Shown: piece by piece, positions 5,269 to 12,108 of the stretch
Layout: each line of letters opens with the position of its first letter
How positions within the stretch are numbered: the stretch's first letter is position 1
NCBI GenBank assembly: GCA_036011785.1
Contig: DASCOB010000215.1
Span: 1 to 12,108, forward strand
Source: CAJWGI01 sp036011785
GTDB taxonomy: Bacteria > Chloroflexota > Anaerolineae > Anaerolineales > UBA11657
DNA: 12,108 bases
Direction of reading: 5' to 3'
Notes under the pieces: generated by a model
Told to the model about the DNA's origin: nothing
What the model saw: the letters and a program-made list of their open reading frames with translations, nothing else
The model's database searches: none
Translations under genes and position numbers: made by a program

Positions 5269-6398
5269 TTGAGACCGTCTTGAGCAAGTCTTGTAAGGTC
5301 TGGGTCGTCAGTAAGGCTCAGCACTTTGCGGTAAACTTCGATAGCCCGCTCGTGATTGCCTAGTTCGCCATAGGCCCTGCCTAGGTTGGCCCACGCCGGG
5401 GCAAGGCCAGGCTCCAGCTCTACGGCTTTCTGCAGGGCATCGGCGGCCTGCTGGTAGTCGCCAAGTTCGGCACAGGCCCTGCCCAGGTTGGCCCACGCCG
5501 GGGTAAGGCCGGGCTCCAGCTCTACGGCCTTCTGATAGGCTTCGACGGCCTGTTGGAAGTTGCCGAGCAAGGCATAGGACCCGCCTAGGTTGGCCCACGC
5601 CGGGGTAAGGCCGGGCTCCAGCTCTACGGCCTTCTGATAGGCTTCGACGGCCTGTTGGAAGTTGCCCAACGAGGCATAGGACCCGCCCAGGTTGGCCCAC
5701 GCCGGGGTAAGGCCAGGCTCCAGCTCTACGGCCTTCTGCAGGGCAGCGGCGGCCTGTTGGAAGTTGTCGAGCGAGGTATAGGACCAGCCCAGATTTGCCC
5801 ACGCCAGGGCAAGGTCGGGCTCCAGCTCTACGGCCTTCTGTGAGGCTTCGACGGCCTGCTGGTAGTCGCCAAGTTCGGCACAGGCCCTACCTAAGTTGGA
5901 CCACGCCGGGGTAAGATCGGGCTCCAGCTCTACGGCCTTCTGATAGGCTTTGATGGCCTGTTGGAAATTGGCGAGCAAGGTATAGAACCCGCCCAGATTT
6001 GCCCACTCCGGGGCAAGGCCAGGCTCCAGCTCTACGGCCTTCTGTGAGGCTTCGACGGCCTGCTGGTAGTCGCCAAGTTCGCCATAGGCCCTGCCTAGGT
6101 TGGCCCATGCTAGGACAAGGCTGGGGTCCAGCTCTACAGCCTTATGCAGGGCGTCAGTGGCCTTTTGGAAGTTGCCGAGCGAGGCATAGGACCCGCCCAA
6201 GTTGGCCCACACCGAGGCAAGGCTGGGCTTTAGCTCGACGGCCTTATGCAGGGCAGCGGCGGCCTGTTGGTGGTCGCCAAGGTTGCCATAGGAAAAGCCC
6301 AAGTCGGCCCACGCCACCGCATCGTCGGGGTCACGTTCGACCTCCTTCTCCAAGGCCTCTATTTCTTCGCGCGTAAAGTCATCCGTAAAATTATCCAT
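5247..6398 (-). CDS. Tetratricopeptide-repeat protein with ten tandem TPRs
   Basis: The 383-residue protein has a short acidic N-terminus (MDNFTDDFTREEIEALEKEV), ten 34-residue TPRs (about 27-366, pattern WANLGxxYxxLGxxQQAxxAxQKAVELEPxL) and a 17-residue tail ending LGSGV. There is no signal peptide or enzyme domain, so it is probably a cytoplasmic protein-binding scaffold; partner unknown. Repeats 7 and 8 are almost identical, and unit types alternate between GDYQQAVEASQ and GNFQQAVEAYQ forms, showing recent duplication. Start: ATG at 6396-6398, chosen because it lies 6 nt after the TATAGT box, which predicts transcription beginning at or next to the ATG, a leaderless messenger. The longer GTG-type extension would run through the promoter. 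Upstream is the recombinase relic, downstream the acylphosphatase. Confidence 0.95.
   Translation of the reverse strand: MDNFTDDFTREEIEALEKEVERDPDDAVAWADLGFSYGNLGDHQQAAAALHKAVELKPSLASVWANLGGSYASLGNFQKATDALHKAVELDPSLVLAWANLGRAYGELGDYQQAVEASQKAVELEPGLAPEWANLGGFYTLLANFQQAIKAYQKAVELEPDLTPAWSNLGRACAELGDYQQAVEASQKAVELEPDLALAWANLGWSYTSLDNFQQAAAALQKAVELEPGLTPAWANLGGSYASLGNFQQAVEAYQKAVELEPGLTPAWANLGGSYALLGNFQQAVEAYQKAVELEPGLTPAWANLGRACAELGDYQQAADALQKAVELEPGLAPAWANLGRAYGELGNHERAIEVYRKVLSLTDDPDLTRLAQDGLKSLGSGV
5301..6320 (-). repeat. Ten tandem 102-bp repeats encoding the TPRs
   Basis: Each unit is 34 codons. The DNA is strongly conserved between units, notably the segment for KAVELEPGL and AWANLG. Because 102 is a multiple of three, several other frames on both strands also stay open through the array and should not be taken as genes. 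Confidence 0.9.
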
Positions 6399-6403
6399 AA
6401 CTA

Positions 6404-6427
6404 AACTATACACCCGTCCCCAGCGGG
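6404..6427 (-). promoter_or_regulatory. Shared 24-bp promoter motif, copy 3 (TPR gene), leaderless promoter
   Basis: The minus strand ends TGGGGACGGGTGTATAGTT. TATAGT (6405-6410) is followed by 6 nt and then the ATG, so the transcript should begin at the start codon. TTGCTG (6429-6434) lies 18 bp upstream of the -10 box and may serve as -35; it is not conserved at the other copies. Confidence 0.72.
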
Positions 6428-6455
6428 TCAGCAAGTATGGGCTGCTACCGAATAC

Positions 6456-7328
6456 CTACCAATCCACATTGTCCACAGGCGACGCTTGTAGGTGTGCGGC
6501 CCGTAAGTCATCTGTCACCAGCTTGGTGTAGCGGATGAGCATCTGCAGGTCAGCATGGCCCATCAGTTCCTGTAGCCTGCGCAGGTCCATGCCGTTCCGC
6601 AGGCACTGCACTGCGAACAGGCGTCTGAAGCTGTGTAGCGCAGGGGGTGTCACACCGGCCTTGTTTGCACGCCTGCGAACTATTTGCCGCAAACCTGAAT
6701 AGGTGAGCCTGTCGCCCCCGACCGTTACCCACAGGGCGCGGTCAGAGTCTGCTGGCCGTTGACGAAGGTATTTTCTCAGGGCTCGGCGCGTCTTCTTTCC
6801 CACGAACACAGTGCGGCCCTTCCCACCCTTACCATTGCGGATGACGACAGCCCCGGAAGAGACGTGGTAGTCAGCGAGGTTTAGACCTGTGAACTCGCTG
6901 GCACGGCAGCCTGTGTCACACAGGAAAAGAATGGCGGCTTTGTCTCTCGCCCCCAGATAGCCCCCACTGTAAACGCCAAGCAGTGCTGAGACCGCCCTGT
7001 CACTGGCAGGGTCAAGCTGCCTCTTGTCCACACGGGGTGGCTTCACCTTCCGGATGGGGTTCTTCCAGCCTTCCGGTTCGCACTCCTCTTCCCACCAGTA
7101 CAGGAACGTTCTTAGGGTGCGATAGAAGGCGTGAACCCCGCCCTTGTTATGGCCTTGCTGCTGGAGCTACAGCAGATGTCCGCGGATGTCATCGGGGGTC
7201 AGTTCCGTGATTTCGCTGATAGCTTGTCTGTGGCAGTATCGGATGAAATAGGCCAGTTTTTTCCGATAATACTCAATCGTGCCTCGAGTTAAACGCTAAG
7301 CCTTGCGGTCAACCAGAAAAATATCCAT
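6456..7328 (-). pseudogene. Tyrosine recombinase/integrase interrupted by two in-frame TAG codons
   Basis: Reading from ATG at 7326-7328, the frame runs 290 codons to TAG at 6456-6458 with internal TAGs at codon 11 (7296-7298) and codon 54 (7167-7169). Across both stops the protein stays coherent: 'MDIFLVDRKA*RLTRGTIEY', 'YRKKLAYFIRYC', '...DDIRGHLLQ', 'GHNKGGVHAFYRTLRTFLYW', the SAM-like core-binding domain, then a catalytic domain. The catalytic residues are present: Arg in TGCRASE, Lys in GKGGKGR, HSFRR, GHADL and the Tyr in RYTK (about R131, K156 or K159, H221, R224, H247, Y256). No frameshift is seen. A shorter product from GTG at 7044-7046 would keep only the catalytic domain. Its 5' end faces the tRNA-like fragment at 7376, the usual int-att layout. 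Integrative element or prophage origin is inferred. Confidence 0.88.
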
Positions 7329-7375
7329 CTGTGTTTCTAAGTACACTTCAGCAGAAAGAAGTGCAATAGGCCCAT

Positions 7376-7404
7376 GGTCACGGGTTCGAGTCTTGTACGG
7401 CTCA
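7376..7404 (+). other. 3' fragment of a tRNA (tRNA-Thr-like), putative attachment site
   Basis: The segment has a variable-loop-like GGTC, a T-arm with loop TTCGAGT closed by a five-pair stem (ACGGG with CTTGT, including two G-U pairs), and then ACGGCTCA, which fits an acceptor 3' strand plus discriminator. The pattern GGTCACGGGTTCGAGTC is common in bacterial tRNA-Thr. No D-arm, anticodon arm or 5' acceptor strand precedes it, so it is not a functional tRNA. It lies 47 bp before the recombinase ATG and at the junction with ordinary chromosomal genes, as expected for attR of an element integrated in a tRNA 3' end. Confidence 0.68.
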
Positions 7405-7449
7405 TTCCCGGTTGCAACCCAAACCCGAAATCCCGAGCATTTGCCAATC

Positions 7450-8637
7450 TCAGCTGTCATTCTCGCGTACCCAGAGCAGCAACACCGCCAGAGCAACAAG
7501 ATTGATCCCGGCCGCGGCAATGCCGCTCGCGCCGATTCCCAGCGGCAGCAGTACTCCACCCAGCAGCGCGCCCAGCATCCGTCCCAGCGAGAACCCGGCG
7601 ATGTTGGCGCTCATCACGCTGGCGCGGGCTAGTGGCATCAATTCGGTCATCAGTGGCAGTGTCGCCACGATGGCGAATTCAAAGGTAAGATACACCAGAA
7701 ACAGACCCGCAAGCGCGCCCGGAAGGGTGCTCCCCAGCGCAGGGAGTGCCAGGTATGCCAGCGTGCTCAGCCCTACGCCCAGTACAATCGTGCGCCGTTT
7801 GCCCAGGCGGTCAGAAAGCGCCATCACCCCACCTTCCCCCAGCAGTTCAGCCAAACCAATTACGCCGGTGGCCAGCCCAAGCGCGGTCAAGGACAGCCCA
7901 AATGACCCTTCCAGCCACACAGCAAATACCACGTTCAGGCTTTCATTTGCTCCGCCCATTAACACTCCCAACGCCAGCCCGGCCAGCACGCGCGGATTGG
8001 TGAGAATCAGTTTCCAGTGAAAAAAGGCGGCTGAACCACGCACATGGCCAACTGCCTTGCGCGGCAGCGCGCGCCAGAGTAGCCCGGCAACGGCAATGCT
8101 CACCACCGCTAGGACGGCGAAAGGCCGCGGCAGCCCGGCCTCGGGAGTAGCTGCCCGCGCCAGCAGCCAACCCATTGCCGGTACCCCCAGCAGCAGCGCA
8201 CCTGACCACGCCAGCTCTGTAATCGCAATGATGCGCCCGCGCTGCGCGTAAGGCACCCACTCCGATAAATATGCCTGCTGCGCTGGCAAAAACAGGAAGT
8301 GCGCCACCATTCCGAGCAACAGCACAACCACAAAAAAGGGATGTCCGGGCCACAACGCCATTGCCGCCAGCGCCGCCGCCAAGATAACCATTGCCGCGAG
8401 CATGATGTTTCGCCGTCCGAAGCGATCGGAGAGGCGTCCAAAGAAAGGCGCGCTCATCGCCAACGCGGAGCGCAGAGAAAGCAGTCGAATCAGATGCTCT
8501 ATGGGCACGCCCAGGCCGCGACTGAAAGTGGGCAAGAACGGGTAGAACATGCGCACCGCCACATTGATATTCAGGCGCGCGAGCGTGGTAGTGAACAGCA
8601 TCGCTTGGAACGACAAGTTCGGTTTTTCAGCACTCAT
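7450..8637 (-). CDS. Major facilitator superfamily (MFS) transporter
   Basis: From ATG at 8635-8637 the product is 395 residues, a usual MFS length, with about twelve hydrophobic segments. The loop between helices 2 and 3 carries the MFS motif 'GRLSDRFGRR' (67-76), and a second copy-like loop 'ALSDRLGKRR' occurs in the C-terminal half. The protein is an inner-membrane secondary transporter; substrate unknown, with drug or sugar efflux families being plausible. A frame extension to 8775 would overlap the galE end and adds a non-membrane, Arg-rich segment, so I reject it. The start lies 43 bp after the galE stop, so it is probably the third gene of the pcrA-galE operon. The 3' end lies about 45 bp from the tRNA fragment, at the island boundary. 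Confidence 0.9.
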   Translation of the reverse strand: MSAEKPNLSFQAMLFTTTLARLNINVAVRMFYPFLPTFSRGLGVPIEHLIRLLSLRSALAMSAPFFGRLSDRFGRRNIMLAAMVILAAALAAMALWPGHPFFVVVLLLGMVAHFLFLPAQQAYLSEWVPYAQRGRIIAITELAWSGALLLGVPAMGWLLARAATPEAGLPRPFAVLAVVSIAVAGLLWRALPRKAVGHVRGSAAFFHWKLILTNPRVLAGLALGVLMGGANESLNVVFAVWLEGSFGLSLTALGLATGVIGLAELLGEGGVMALSDRLGKRRTIVLGVGLSTLAYLALPALGSTLPGALAGLFLVYLTFEFAIVATLPLMTELMPLARASVMSANIAGFSLGRMLGALLGGVLLPLGIGASGIAAAGINLVALAVLLLWVRENDS

Positions 8638-8680
8638 TTTCGCTGCGAGGGTTTTGCCGGGCAGCCGGCAGCCGGTGCTT

Positions 8681-9661
8681 TCAGACGGCGTCGTACCCGT
8701 GAGGGTGTTTGCGATGCCAGTCCCACGCCGTCGCGAGGATATTTTCCAGGGTCGAATGCTGCGCTTCCCAGCCAAGTTCGCGCCGGATTCTCTCCGCGTT
8801 GGCCACCAGTCGCGTCGCGTCGCCGGCGCGGCGGGGCGCCGCTTCTACTGGGATAGAATGGCCGGTCACCTCCCGTGCTATGGCGATAATTTCGCGATTG
8901 GAATATCCGACGCCGGCGCCAAGGTTATAGACCGCGGTCTCGCGCTGTTCGAGCGCGGCAGCCGCCAGCAGATGCGCCTGCGTCAGATCAGCGATATGAA
9001 TGTAGTCGCGGATGCAGCTGCCGTCTGGCGTGGGGTAGTCACTTCCGTACAGCTGGATGCGCTCGCGCTGCCCCAATGCCACCTGCAACACGCGCGGTAT
9101 CAAATGCGTCTCCGGTTGATGCGCCTCGCCACGGCCCAGAACCGCGCCACAGGCATTGAAATAGCGCAACGCGGCGTAGCGCAACCCGTGCACCTGCTGA
9201 TACCAGTGCAACATGCGCTCAATCATCAGCTTGGTTTCGCCATAGGTGTTGGCAGGCCCGAGCACACTTTCTTCACGCAGCGGCTGGTCGCTGCTGGCGT
9301 ACACCGCCGCGGTAGATGAGAGCACAAAGCGGCGACAACCGGACTGCATTGCGGCCTCAATCACATTGTGCGAGAAGGCCACATTGTTGCGGAAATAGAG
9401 TTCGGGCTTGTCCATCGACTCGCCCGCTTCAATCAAAGCCGCAAAATGCAAGACCACATCGAACGGCGCGGAAGAGAGCGCAGCCCGCAGCGCAGCGCGA
9501 TCGCCGATATCGCCACGCACGAACTCCGTTCCTAGTGGAATCGCTGCGCGGTGTCCGCGTGTAAGGTTGTCGTACACCGTCACCTTGTGACCGGCCGCTA
9601 GCAGCGCATCGGCGGTTGCCCCGCCGATGTAGCCGGCGCCTCCGGTTAGAAAGACACGCAT
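8681..9661 (-). CDS. galE: UDP-glucose 4-epimerase
   Basis: The 326-residue protein is a full-length extended short-chain dehydrogenase/reductase. The NAD-binding loop is 'TGGAGYIGG' (6-14), the Asp that binds NAD ribose is in 'VYDNLTRG' (29-36), the catalytic Ser/Thr lies in 'LSSTAAVY' (114-121), and the catalytic pair is Y140xxxK144. 'YFNACGA' (167-173) and 'TPDGSCIRDYIHIADLTQAH' (211-230) are GalE substrate-binding signatures. It interconverts UDP-glucose and UDP-galactose (Leloir pathway and envelope sugar supply) in the cytoplasm. The ATG begins 3 bp after the helicase stop codon, so the two genes are almost certainly co-transcribed. Confidence 0.96.
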   Translation of the reverse strand: MRVFLTGGAGYIGGATADALLAAGHKVTVYDNLTRGHRAAIPLGTEFVRGDIGDRAALRAALSSAPFDVVLHFAALIEAGESMDKPELYFRNNVAFSHNVIEAAMQSGCRRFVLSSTAAVYASSDQPLREESVLGPANTYGETKLMIERMLHWYQQVHGLRYAALRYFNACGAVLGRGEAHQPETHLIPRVLQVALGQRERIQLYGSDYPTPDGSCIRDYIHIADLTQAHLLAAAALEQRETAVYNLGAGVGYSNREIIAIAREVTGHSIPVEAAPRRAGDATRLVANAERIRRELGWEAQHSTLENILATAWDWHRKHPHGYDAV

Positions 9662-9664
9662 GCC

Positions 9665-11869
9665 TCAGTCCGCCTCGACTTGAAGATTCGCGCTGCCGGC
9701 CACCAGTCGCTTGACGCCGACTCCATCGAATGCCACAATCACCATCTCATCGCCGCCGACCGGTTTGCTCTCAATCACCATGCCGGGCCCGAAGCTGGAG
9801 TGGCTCACCCGCTGGCCGCTGCTGAATTGCAGCACCGCAGGCGCGGGCGCGCCCGCGGTGCGAGCGGCGGTCACCGTCTGCTGCCACGGGCCCACGTTCC
9901 GCTGCGCCCGTGGGTCGCTGCGCTTCCGGCCACCGGTGACATCTCCACTGAGCAGTTCATCTGGAATGTCATCGAGGAAGCGTGAGGGGAGACCAAGAGA
10001 ATCATCTCCGAAGCTCCGCCGCCGGAAGGTGTGCGTCAGGTAGACCTGTTCTTTGGCGCGCGTCAACCCGACGTAAAACAAGCGTCGTTCCTCGGCCATT
10101 TCCTCGGGCTCGTCGAACGAGCGGCGGTGCGGCAGCACGCCGTCATTCAGCCCAACGATGAAAACCATCAGAAACTCCAATCCTTTTGCGGAATGCAGGG
10201 TCATCAGGGAGGGCGCGCCACTCCCGTCCTGCTCCGCGCCGAGACTGTCCACGTCGGCCACTAGCGCGATTTGCTCCAGCACAGCGGTCAGTTCAGTATC
10301 ACCGAAATCCCGCGTTACCTTGCGCAATTCCTGCACATTCTCCCAACGCTCACGTCCTAACTCGCTGCCATCCAGAATATAACTCTGGTAATCCGTGTCT
10401 TTCAGAATCAGGCGCAGCAGCTGCGCCACCGGCTGCCCTTCGCGCGCTGTCCGCCGCCAACCAGCCAGCAGCTGTCCAAAGGCTGCCAGTGGCCGCGCCA
10501 GCCGTGGGCCAATAATCTCGTAATGCGCACTCGCAGTGCCTTCACGCGCCAGCTCCAGCAGCAGTGTGGCCGCGCTTTCAGCCGCGCCGGCAGCGGCTGC
10601 CTGCAGAGCTTCGACCCCTTTGCGACCTATTCCGCGCGGCGGCATATTGAGCACCCGCTCCAGACTTATACCATCACGTGGGTTGTGCGCCAGCCGCAGA
10701 AAGGCGAGCAGGTCTTTAATCTCCCGACGGCCATAAAACCGCGTCGCGCCCACCAACCGGTAGGGTACCCCCGCGCGGATGAAAGCTTCCTCCAGCGCCC
10801 GCGATTGTGCATTTGTGCGGTACATTATGGCGCAGTCGCCCGGGCGGCATTTCTCCCGAAGCACCTGGCCGGCGATGGCGTCCACCACAAACCCGGCCTC
10901 TTCCTCTTCGTCATAGGCCTCGTGGAGCTTAAGCGCGCTTCCGCCGCTCAGTTCAGTGAAGAGTTTCTTGGCGGTACGACCTCGGTTCTGATCTATGACC
11001 GCCGTGGCCGCGTCGAGAATGGTCTGCGTGGAGCGGTAATTCTGCTCCAGCAGCACTATGGTTGCGTCGGGGTAATCTTGCTGGAAACGGCGCACGTTGC
11101 GGTAGTCGGCGCCGCGCCAGCGATAGATGGACTGGTCTGGATCGCCCACCACAAAGAGCTGCCGATGCTCACCGGCCAGCAGCTGCAGCAGGGTATACTG
11201 CGCCAGATTGGTGTCCTGAAATTCGTCCACCAGGATGCACTCAAAACGACGCTGGTATCGCTCGCGTATCTCCGTGTCATGCTGCAACAGCCTGACTGCG
11301 TCTTTGAGCAAATCGTCAAAATCGCGCGCGTTGTTTTCGCGCAGCTGCTGCTGATAACTTTCGTAAACGCGCCCGACGATTTCGTGGTAATAGGAATCGC
11401 GGCTGAATTCAGTCGGCCCGATGAGTTCGTTTTTCGCAGTCGAAATGGTACTATGAATGCGCACTGGTTGAAAACGGATTGTATCGATGCGATGATACGC
11501 CATAGCCTGTTTGACGAGCGCGCGCTGGTCGGCACTATCGTAGATGACGAAATCGTGCGAGTGCGAAAGGTGCTCGGCCTCGCCGCGCAGCAGGCGCGCG
11601 CACGTGGCGTGGAAGGTGCCCACATTCAGGCCGCGCGTATTTCCTTCCATTTGGCGTTCGATGCGCACGCGCATTTCACGCGCAGCCCTGTTCGTGAAGG
11701 TCACGGCCAGAATGCGATATGTCGGCACGCCTTCGGAAATCAGATAGACCATCCGTTGCGTGAGCACGCGCGTCTTGCCGGAGCCGGGCCCGGCCAGCAC
11801 CAACGTCGCGCCGGCAGGCGCGGTGACAGCCTGACGCTGCTGGGGATTCAAGCCGGTGAGGATGTCCAT
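9665..11869 (-). CDS. pcrA: ATP-dependent DNA helicase PcrA/UvrD
   Basis: The 734-residue protein is a complete superfamily 1A 3'-5' helicase. It carries Walker A 'AGPGSGKT' (26-33), motif Ia 'TFTNRAAREM' (57-66), Walker B/DExx 'LVDEFQDTN' (213-221), motif III 'GDPDQSIYRWRGA' (242-254), motif IV 'LEQNYRS' (274-280), motif V 'TLHSAKGLEF' (557-566) and motif VI 'VGLTRAKEQVYL' (600-611). The C-terminal segment 'GQRVSHSSFGPGMVIE' onward (685-734) is the Tudor-like domain of PcrA that contacts RNA polymerase and others. Roles: nucleotide excision and mismatch repair, plasmid rolling-circle replication, and clearing of replication-transcription conflicts. ATG 11867-11869 follows a likely extended -10 promoter. 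It is the first gene of the helicase-galE-MFS run. Confidence 0.97.
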   Translation of the reverse strand: MDILTGLNPQQRQAVTAPAGATLVLAGPGSGKTRVLTQRMVYLISEGVPTYRILAVTFTNRAAREMRVRIERQMEGNTRGLNVGTFHATCARLLRGEAEHLSHSHDFVIYDSADQRALVKQAMAYHRIDTIRFQPVRIHSTISTAKNELIGPTEFSRDSYYHEIVGRVYESYQQQLRENNARDFDDLLKDAVRLLQHDTEIRERYQRRFECILVDEFQDTNLAQYTLLQLLAGEHRQLFVVGDPDQSIYRWRGADYRNVRRFQQDYPDATIVLLEQNYRSTQTILDAATAVIDQNRGRTAKKLFTELSGGSALKLHEAYDEEEEAGFVVDAIAGQVLREKCRPGDCAIMYRTNAQSRALEEAFIRAGVPYRLVGATRFYGRREIKDLLAFLRLAHNPRDGISLERVLNMPPRGIGRKGVEALQAAAAGAAESAATLLLELAREGTASAHYEIIGPRLARPLAAFGQLLAGWRRTAREGQPVAQLLRLILKDTDYQSYILDGSELGRERWENVQELRKVTRDFGDTELTAVLEQIALVADVDSLGAEQDGSGAPSLMTLHSAKGLEFLMVFIVGLNDGVLPHRRSFDEPEEMAEERRLFYVGLTRAKEQVYLTHTFRRRSFGDDSLGLPSRFLDDIPDELLSGDVTGGRKRSDPRAQRNVGPWQQTVTAARTAGAPAPAVLQFSSGQRVSHSSFGPGMVIESKPVGGDEMVIVAFDGVGVKRLVAGSANLQVEAD

Positions 11870-11896
11870 GATGAGCCTGGGCGGGGCAACGAGGCG

Positions 11897-11905
11897 ATTC
11901 TATCA
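11897..11905 (-). promoter_or_regulatory. Extended -10 promoter of the helicase operon
   Basis: The minus strand reads TGATAGAAT, i.e. TGn followed by TAGAAT (five of six matches to TATAAT). The predicted start is near 11890, about 20 nt before the helicase ATG. No good -35 box is visible. Confidence 0.5.
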
Positions 11906-11930
11906 CGCCGGCGCACGGCTGATTCTGGCG

Positions 11931-11960
11931 GCGCTGATTTCAGATTGTTGCGCTGATTTC
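11931..11960. repeat. Short direct repeats upstream of the helicase promoter
   Basis: GCGCTGATTTC occurs at 11931-11941 and 11950-11960, and a weaker relative (CGGCTGATTCT) at 11916-11926. They lie just upstream of the -10 box and could bind a regulator, or be chance. Confidence 0.35.
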
Positions 11961-11972
11961 TGCCGCCGTGGT

Positions 11973-12108
11973 TCACGGCATGGCGGCCGCGATTGTGCTG
12001 CACGCAGGGCAGCTCTGGTTGGGGCGCACCAGCGAGTAACCCGCCTGCGGGTCATCGTCCATGCCCTTCAATATGGCGAAATCGACATTGAATATGATCA
12101 TCAGGCGG
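11973..12108 (-). CDS. C-terminal end of an unidentified protein (partial)
   Basis: The minus-strand frame is open from the right edge to TGA at 11973-11975 and gives 44 residues: 'LMIIFNVDFAILKGMDDDPQ', 'AGYSLVRPNQSCPACSTIAA', 'AMP'. GC-rich codon use resembles the neighbouring helicase gene. There is a CPAC pair near the end. I do not recognise the family from this much. It ends about 100 bp before the helicase start on the same strand, and the promoter in the gap suggests a separate transcript. Confidence 0.45.
   Translation of the reverse strand, partial: RLMIIFNVDFAILKGMDDDPQAGYSLVRPNQSCPACSTIAAAMP

Noticed and set aside
5308..5802. A 164-codon second minus-strand frame across the TPR array
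   Set aside because: It is open only because the 102-bp repeat unit preserves every frame; Gly/Arg-rich translation without a start signal.
5301..6320. CRISPR-like array
   Set aside because: Repeats are contiguous 102-bp coding units without unique spacers and translate into canonical TPRs.
6456..7328. TAG reassigned as a sense codon in the element
   Set aside because: TAG also terminates the integrase and TPR genes at natural C-termini, and a readthrough of the integrase end meets another TAG four codons later. Kept only as a minor alternative to nonsense mutation.
7412..8020. A 202-codon plus-strand frame, Ser/Pro/Ala-rich
   Set aside because: Antisense to the MFS transporter gene; composition is what the reverse complement of hydrophobic GC-rich codons gives.
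8638..8775. N-terminal extension of the MFS transporter
   Set aside because: The extension is Arg-rich, overlaps the end of galE and precedes the natural first helix; ATG at 8637 gives a normal MFS length.
8299..9319. Plus-strand frames of 185 and 256 codons
   Set aside because: Antisense to MFS and galE, both of which have complete family motifs on the minus strand.
10523..11956. A 477-codon plus-strand open frame
   Set aside because: It lies antisense to the fully motif-supported PcrA/UvrD gene, in GC-rich DNA where the antisense frame seldom meets stops, and its translation has no recognisable domain.

Overview
This window looks like a bacterial chromosome with a decayed mobile element or genomic island inserted in its left and middle part. 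The likely source is a Chloroflexota genome, probably of the Dehalococcoidia or marine SAR202 type, but that is a judgement from protein style (Thr/Pro linkers, NIPSNAP, TPR and pentapeptide genes, a family of XerC/D-like integrases) and not a demonstrated placement. Most genes lie on the minus strand.

Right part (about 7450-12108): a GC-rich, ordinary chromosomal block read right to left. It holds the last 44 codons of an unidentified gene, then a PcrA/UvrD-type helicase, UDP-glucose 4-epimerase and a major-facilitator transporter, closely spaced as an operon behind an extended -10 promoter.

Boundary (7376-7404): a sequence matching the variable loop, T-arm and 3' acceptor strand of a tRNA, most like tRNA-Thr, with no 5' half. 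It sits 47 bp in front of the start of a tyrosine recombinase gene. This is the usual layout of an attachment site left by integration into a tRNA 3' end, and it places the element to the left of 7404. The recombinase keeps all catalytic residues but carries two in-frame TAG codons.

Middle part (2025-7328): small, mostly unrelated minus-strand genes: a ten-repeat TPR protein, an acylphosphatase, a pentapeptide-repeat gene that has lost its start codon, a small membrane protein, an AT-rich SAM methyltransferase, a zinc-ribbon relic, a NIPSNAP protein and a phage terminase large-subunit relic. Four of these genes (TPR, acylphosphatase, pentapeptide, NIPSNAP) are preceded by copies of one 24-bp motif ending in GTATAGTT. 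It works as a -10 box, in two cases positioned for leaderless translation, and in two cases it also contains the stop codon of the upstream reading frame. The TPR and pentapeptide genes also share a short coding tag (DFTRxE) just after the motif. This arrangement of promoter-tagged cassettes is the most unusual thing in the window.

Left part (1-2024): the C-terminal part of a secreted or surface protein with a Thr/Pro linker, then a glycosyl-hydrolase-like TIM-barrel protein behind a good sigma-70 promoter. Whether these two belong to the island cannot be told from the window.
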